NCBI GenBank assembly: GCA_031429355.1
Contig: JANOZM010000019.1
Coordinates: 25,464-89,463, forward strand
Direction: 5' to 3'
Origin: JANOZM01 sp031429355
Lineage (GTDB): Bacteria > Pseudomonadota > Gammaproteobacteria > Burkholderiales > Burkholderiaceae_E
DNA length: 64,000 nucleotides
Below are positions 60,802 through 64,000 of the stretch, one piece after another. The notes under the pieces were generated by a model. It saw nothing but the letters and a program-made list of their open reading frames with translations, was not told where the DNA came from and did no database searches. Position 1 is the first letter of the stretch. Each line of letters opens with the position of its first letter. Made by a program: the position numbers and the translations under genes.

Positions 60802-62669
60802 GCAGCACCTCGATTGTATTTCCGTGTTGGATGAATTTCATCAAGAGTACTTTCTATTGCTGCTGCGTTATTGACGTCGGATCCTAAGCTGGAAACAATA
60901 TCAAGCAGTTGGGTAGCATCAAAAGGTTTTTGTAAGAAAGCAGTTTGAGCAAAGCCGAATGGTGGTTTCAGTTCGGAACGACCGCTAATGATTAAGGCAG
61001 GTATGTTCTCATTTCCGCTTTGCCTCAATCGTGAAGTGAGCGCGTAGCCTTTTAAATCACCCGGAAGGTCATAGTCACACACTATAAAATTACAGGAAGA
61101 TGCCATTGATATGAGTTGGCGAATGTCGTTAACATTAGACGGTGCCATTACAGTATTTACCAAAGGATACAACGCCTCAGAAACGAACTCACGGACGCCG
61201 GCATCGTCCTCGATGACTAGAACTTTAAGACGGCTAAGTTGATCGGACTTGGCTTTGGGTCGCGGCCTTTCAGTTAAAACAGCGCCGTCAGTTTTCTTTA
61301 CTGCACTTGCATTTACAGATGGTAGTAATAGGTTGAACTTGGTTAAACTTTTCTCGTTCGACCACACTTGTATTTCATGCTTAGGCAACCGTTGAATCGC
61401 CTCGTGCACGAAAGCCAAGCCAAGCCCTAAACCTTTTGCGATCTGGCGCTCTGGATTGTTAATTTGGTAGTAGGGTTTAAAAATATTCTGAAGTTCGTTC
61501 CTAGGTATTCCTGTTCCGTTGTCGACAATTGATATTTTGGTCTTTCCGTTTGAGAGTTGTACGATACTTAAAATCACGATGGCTTTTATTGGGTTGTCGC
61601 GCCTATGTTTTAATGCGTTTGCAACCAAGTTCTGAATTACCTGAAATAGAAGGTCAAAGTCGGTCTCAACGAAAATCTGGTCAGACTGGGGCTTAATTAT
61701 TTTTAATGTGATTGACTGTGCAACGAGCTGGGCTTCGAAGAGTCGCCCAATTAGGTTTACTAACTCGATTAAGTCAATTGCTTTGACATTGATGGACGAG
61801 CCAACGTCCTGCAACCTTGCAAGTTCTAACACTCGCGTTAGGTTTTTATTTATGGCATCAGCACTGTTCTGCGCACGCTTAACGTAGTTCGAAAGCCTGT
61901 TGTCTTCATTTTGTGGAACCTGAGTTTGGGCTAACTCTAAATAGCCGATTAACCCAGTCAATGGCTGTCGTAAGTCATGACTAAGCGCGGCGATAAACTT
62001 GGTTTTCTTGAGATTGTTTTGCGCTTCGATGTTCAGTTGTGCATCAAGCTTGCGTTGTAGCTCAAACAACCGACGTTCATTCCAACGGTTTGTAGCGTGG
62101 GTTAAAAAGCCCAACATGAAGCCAGATACGAGGAAAATTTGACCTTGTATCCAGACTCGTGGGTTCGTTTGGAAGAAATCCCAAGTTCCATGGGCCATGC
62201 CTAGAAACAGTAGAGCCATAATTCCAATTAGAAGGCTCATCGGGAGCCGCAATAATGTGCACAGCGCAATCAGAGCAATTGTAATTGTTGAGTTGTTCCG
62301 CGCGAATGCTTCGTCGGTGTGTGGTTCCGCCAGAAAAAAAACAAGCACAAAGCAAGCTGATATTACGATTCCAGCGAGAGTTAGTTGAAGTGTTTTGAAT
62401 TGAGCGAGGCTTAGGTTTTTGGAACTATAAAGAATTACAAGTATACAAATCGAACCTACACACACAGCAAGGCGAAGCACTTGCTTTCCGGCAAGATACT
62501 TGTCAGGGTTCTCAAGAAAGAGATCGCGAACAAAAGTTGAGCCCGCCAAAAAAACTACTAGAAAGCAAAAGACTAAAACTAGCCTTTTGCCATGTTGAAA
62601 ATAGCGCTCGTTAAAAGCCGCCTCAACCGCCGGATCGTCATAAGGCTTTAACCCAAATCTTTCCAGCAT
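60798..62669 (-). CDS. Hybrid sensor histidine kinase with C-terminal receiver, second of tandem pair
   Basis: 623 aa paralogue of its downstream neighbour: about six N-terminal membrane helices (to residue 200), HisKA with ALSHDLRQPLTGLIGYLEL (His at about 229), N box LVANALKHRR, DNGTGIPRNE, KGLGLGLAFVHEAI, a linker and a receiver with VIEDDAGVREFV, the acceptor Asp of VCDYDLPGD, and Lys in LQKPFD. No output domain. First gene of the two-gene operon, whose other member overlaps it by 4 bp. Likely descended from a gene duplication. Confidence 0.9.
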   Translation of the reverse strand: MLERFGLKPYDDPAVEAAFNERYFQHGKRLVLVFCFLVVFLAGSTFVRDLFLENPDKYLAGKQVLRLAVCVGSICILVILYSSKNLSLAQFKTLQLTLAGIVISACFVLVFFLAEPHTDEAFARNNSTITIALIALCTLLRLPMSLLIGIMALLFLGMAHGTWDFFQTNPRVWIQGQIFLVSGFMLGFLTHATNRWNERRLFELQRKLDAQLNIEAQNNLKKTKFIAALSHDLRQPLTGLIGYLELAQTQVPQNEDNRLSNYVKRAQNSADAINKNLTRVLELARLQDVGSSINVKAIDLIELVNLIGRLFEAQLVAQSITLKIIKPQSDQIFVETDFDLLFQVIQNLVANALKHRRDNPIKAIVILSIVQLSNGKTKISIVDNGTGIPRNELQNIFKPYYQINNPERQIAKGLGLGLAFVHEAIQRLPKHEIQVWSNEKSLTKFNLLLPSVNASAVKKTDGAVLTERPRPKAKSDQLSRLKVLVIEDDAGVREFVSEALYPLVNTVMAPSNVNDIRQLISMASSCNFIVCDYDLPGDLKGYALTSRLRQSGNENIPALIISGRSELKPPFGFAQTAFLQKPFDATQLLDIVSSLGSDVNNAAAIESTLDEIHPTRKYNRGAA

Positions 62670-62695
62670 TTAAATCGCCCCCTAGCAGTCTCTGT

Positions 62696-63103
62696 TTACC
62701 CTCTCCGAACCTTACCCCGCTTTTCTCGACTACTGCGCGTTGTCTCATAAAAATCGTCAGGTTTTTTCCTCACCCATTCCACAAAAACTTGAATCGATTC
62801 TTGCTGCAGCAGAGCTTCGGGCGTATTCAACTCTCGCGCTAAAACGGCCTCTGAAAACTGCGCGTGGATCTGACGATGGCAAATGCGATGTAATGCAGTT
62901 TTAAGTTTGCCTCCTTTTAGCTTCGGAATCCAATGATGTAAGTCACGTTGGCTCTTAGGTATCTGGCGCTGGCATAGGGGGCATACAAGACTAGCGGGGA
63001 CGCTACTGCTCGCTGGCGGGCTAACGGGCGCATCCTCTCCAGCTTGCTCAATAGAAAACGCCCGCGTCGGCGGGCGTTTTGCTTGGCTAGTTTTTCGTCC
63101 CAT
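62696..63103 (-). CDS. HNH endonuclease-like protein
   Basis: 135 aa. Zinc-finger Cys pairs and HNH core: CPLCQRQIP, then DLHHWIPKLKGGK...LHRICHRQIHAQF at about residues 49-80, resembling the McrA-like HNH fold. Nuclease activity is predicted from fold. The first 24 residues overlap a strong terminator (63055-63080) of the atp operon, and the gene starts inside the atpC 3' flank. ATG 63103; no later in-frame start codon exists before the CPLC motif. Confidence 0.8.
   Translation of the reverse strand: MGRKTSQAKRPPTRAFSIEQAGEDAPVSPPASSSVPASLVCPLCQRQIPKSQRDLHHWIPKLKGGKLKTALHRICHRQIHAQFSEAVLARELNTPEALLQQESIQVFVEWVRKKPDDFYETTRSSREKRGKVRRG
63055..63080 (-). terminator. Terminator of the atp operon
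   Basis: Perfect 11-bp stem (63055-63065 with 63070-63080) with a 4-nt loop and flanking A/T tracts. It is downstream of atpC on the minus strand and lies inside the first codons of the HNH gene. Confidence 0.9.
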
Positions 63104-63145
63104 TGTTGCTTGGCGAAATCTAAATCTAGCGGTTTACTACAACTA

Positions 63146-63565
63146 CTATTTGCGGCGCAATTTTTGGATGGCTGCAATTTGTGCGGCCATAATCGCGAAT
63201 TCGCTTTGCGCTTTGGCAAAGTCGATTTCGCTCTTTGCATTGGCCATGGCTTCTTGGGCTTTTTGCTTAGCGTCGTTGGCTTTGGCTTCGTCTAGGTCGC
63301 CACCGCGAATGGCGGTGTCGGCTAGTACGGTGACGCGGTTGGGTTGTACTTCTAAAATGCCACCCGCTACGAAGATAAATTCTTCTTCGGCTTTGCCCAC
63401 TACTTTTACACGGACCGCGCCCGGCTTGATGCGGGTAATTAGCGGGATGTGGTGGGGATAAATACCCAACTCACCCGATTCACCCGGCAAAGCGACGAAC
63501 TCGGCGACGCCCTCAAATATCGAGGTCTCGGCGCTTACTATGTCTACTTGCATCGTACTTGCCAT
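63146..63565 (-). CDS. atpC: ATP synthase F1 epsilon subunit
   Basis: 139 aa. N-terminal beta-barrel with VDIVSAETSIFEG and FVALPGESGELGIYPHHIPLITRIKPG, then a C-terminal helical hairpin (DEAKANDAKQKAQEAMANAK...). Couples and regulates F1 rotation in the membrane-bound ATP synthase. Follows atpD by 34 bp; the hairpin terminator comes 66 bp after its stop. Confidence 0.96.
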   Translation of the reverse strand: MASTMQVDIVSAETSIFEGVAEFVALPGESGELGIYPHHIPLITRIKPGAVRVKVVGKAEEEFIFVAGGILEVQPNRVTVLADTAIRGGDLDEAKANDAKQKAQEAMANAKSEIDFAKAQSEFAIMAAQIAAIQKLRRK

Positions 63566-63599
63566 GTTGACGGCCTTTGTCTTTTCTTTGAGGTTCTAT

Positions 63600-64000
63600 T
63601 TAGTTCAGGGTCTTGGCTTTTTCGAAGGCTTCTTCGATGCCGCCAACCATGTAGAACGCTTGCTCTGGAAGTGCATCGCACTCGCCGTCCACAATCATTT
63701 TGAAACCACGGATGGTGTCTTTTAATGGAACGATTTTGCCTGGTGAACCGGTAAATACTTCGGCCACGTTAAACGGCTGCGATAAGAAACGTTGAATTTT
63801 ACGTGCGCGTGAAACGCTTAATTTGTCTTCGGGTGATAACTCGTCCATACCCAAAATCGCAATAATATCGCGCAACTCTTTGTAACGCTGCAACGTGGTT
63901 TGAACACGGCGCGCAACGCTGTAATGCTCTTCACCAATAATTTGCGGATCGAGCTGGCGGCTTGTTGAGTCCAATGGATCAACCGCTGGGTAAATACCCA
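63600..64000 (-). CDS. atpD: ATP synthase F1 beta subunit, C-terminal part (cut by window edge)
   Basis: Only the last 133 or so codons are visible, open to the right edge. GIYPAVDPMDSTSRQLDPQIIG, the C-terminal DELSPEDKLSVSRARKIQRFLSQPF and EVFTGSPGK are diagnostic of the catalytic beta subunit. The Walker A motif lies beyond the window. Confidence 0.96.
   Translation of the reverse strand, partial: GIYPAVDPLDSTSRQLDPQIIGEEHYSVARRVQTTLQRYKELRDIIAILGMDELSPEDKLSVSRARKIQRFLSQPFNVAEVFTGSPGKIVPLKDTIRGFKMIVDGECDALPEQAFYMVGGIEEAFEKAKTLN

Overview
The window reads as a piece of chromosome from a betaproteobacterium of the order Burkholderiales with moderate to low GC. Family content and local gene orders support this: argS with a SPOR protein and dsbA; rsmI with an LppC/LpoA-like protein, yraN and dolP; ybeD-lipB-lipA; hemE and priA close to the end of the atp operon; and FeeM-type acyltransferases and SHDLRQPL-type hybrid kinases typical of the order. 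Genus cannot be fixed from sequence alone. Genes are densely packed, with many 1-4 bp overlaps and several GTG or TTG starts.

Layout. (1) 1-6.5 kb: a lipid-modification operon (DUF1365, cyclopropane synthase-like methyltransferase, chalcone isomerase-like protein, MFS carrier, DUF3833 lipoprotein, SDR, SnoaL-like protein, DUF599 protein). (2) 6.5-8.2 kb: a ferritin-like diiron protein converging on a SPOR-like protein. (3) 8.4-17.4 kb: an oligopeptide-type ABC importer with a fused double ATPase, an M81 (MlrC) metallopeptidase, an amidase and coaX, meeting birA tail to tail. (4) 18.5-25.2 kb: VanZ protein, thioredoxin-like ferredoxin, alpha/beta hydrolase, two tandem paralogues of unknown function, a D-Ala-D-Ala carboxypeptidase, ybeD, lipB, lipA. 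(5) 25.2-39.3 kb: TlpA-like thioredoxin, ATP-grasp enzyme, dolP, yraN, LppC-like protein, rsmI, rlpA, BtuF-like protein, dsbA, SPOR protein, argS, glyoxalase-like protein, M20 peptidase, metC-like lyase. (6) 39.5-46.2 kb: exbB-exbD1-exbD2, YcaQ-like glycosylase, high-potential iron-sulfur protein, tRNA-Arg(CCG), cytochrome c5 and a Rep/UvrD helicase. (7) 46.2-49.0 kb: an accessory block between rep and priA, with a frameshifted nucleotidyltransferase gene and a DUF4143 ATPase behind a long inverted repeat. (8) 49.0-54.2 kb: priA, a 508 bp gap with two DnaA-box-like sites, hemE, a Rossmann-fold protein and tonB. (9) 54.3-62.7 kb: a signalling block with a 7TM-PAS-GGDEF-EAL protein, a FeeM-like N-acyltransferase, an 897 bp gap, and two tandem paralogous hybrid histidine kinases. 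(10) 62.7-64.0 kb: an HNH protein and the end of the atp operon (atpC, partial atpD).

How parts work together. ExbB/ExbD1/ExbD2 probably energise the distant TonB. DsbA, TlpA, RlpA, the carboxypeptidase, the LppC-like protein and DolP serve the envelope. LipB and LipA make protein-bound lipoate. Cytochrome c5 and the HiPIP are electron carriers. The most unusual parts are the 54-63 kb signalling block, the rep-priA insertion with its operator-like inverted repeat, and the DnaA-box pair upstream of priA. No CRISPR array, rRNA, IS element or complete prophage was seen.
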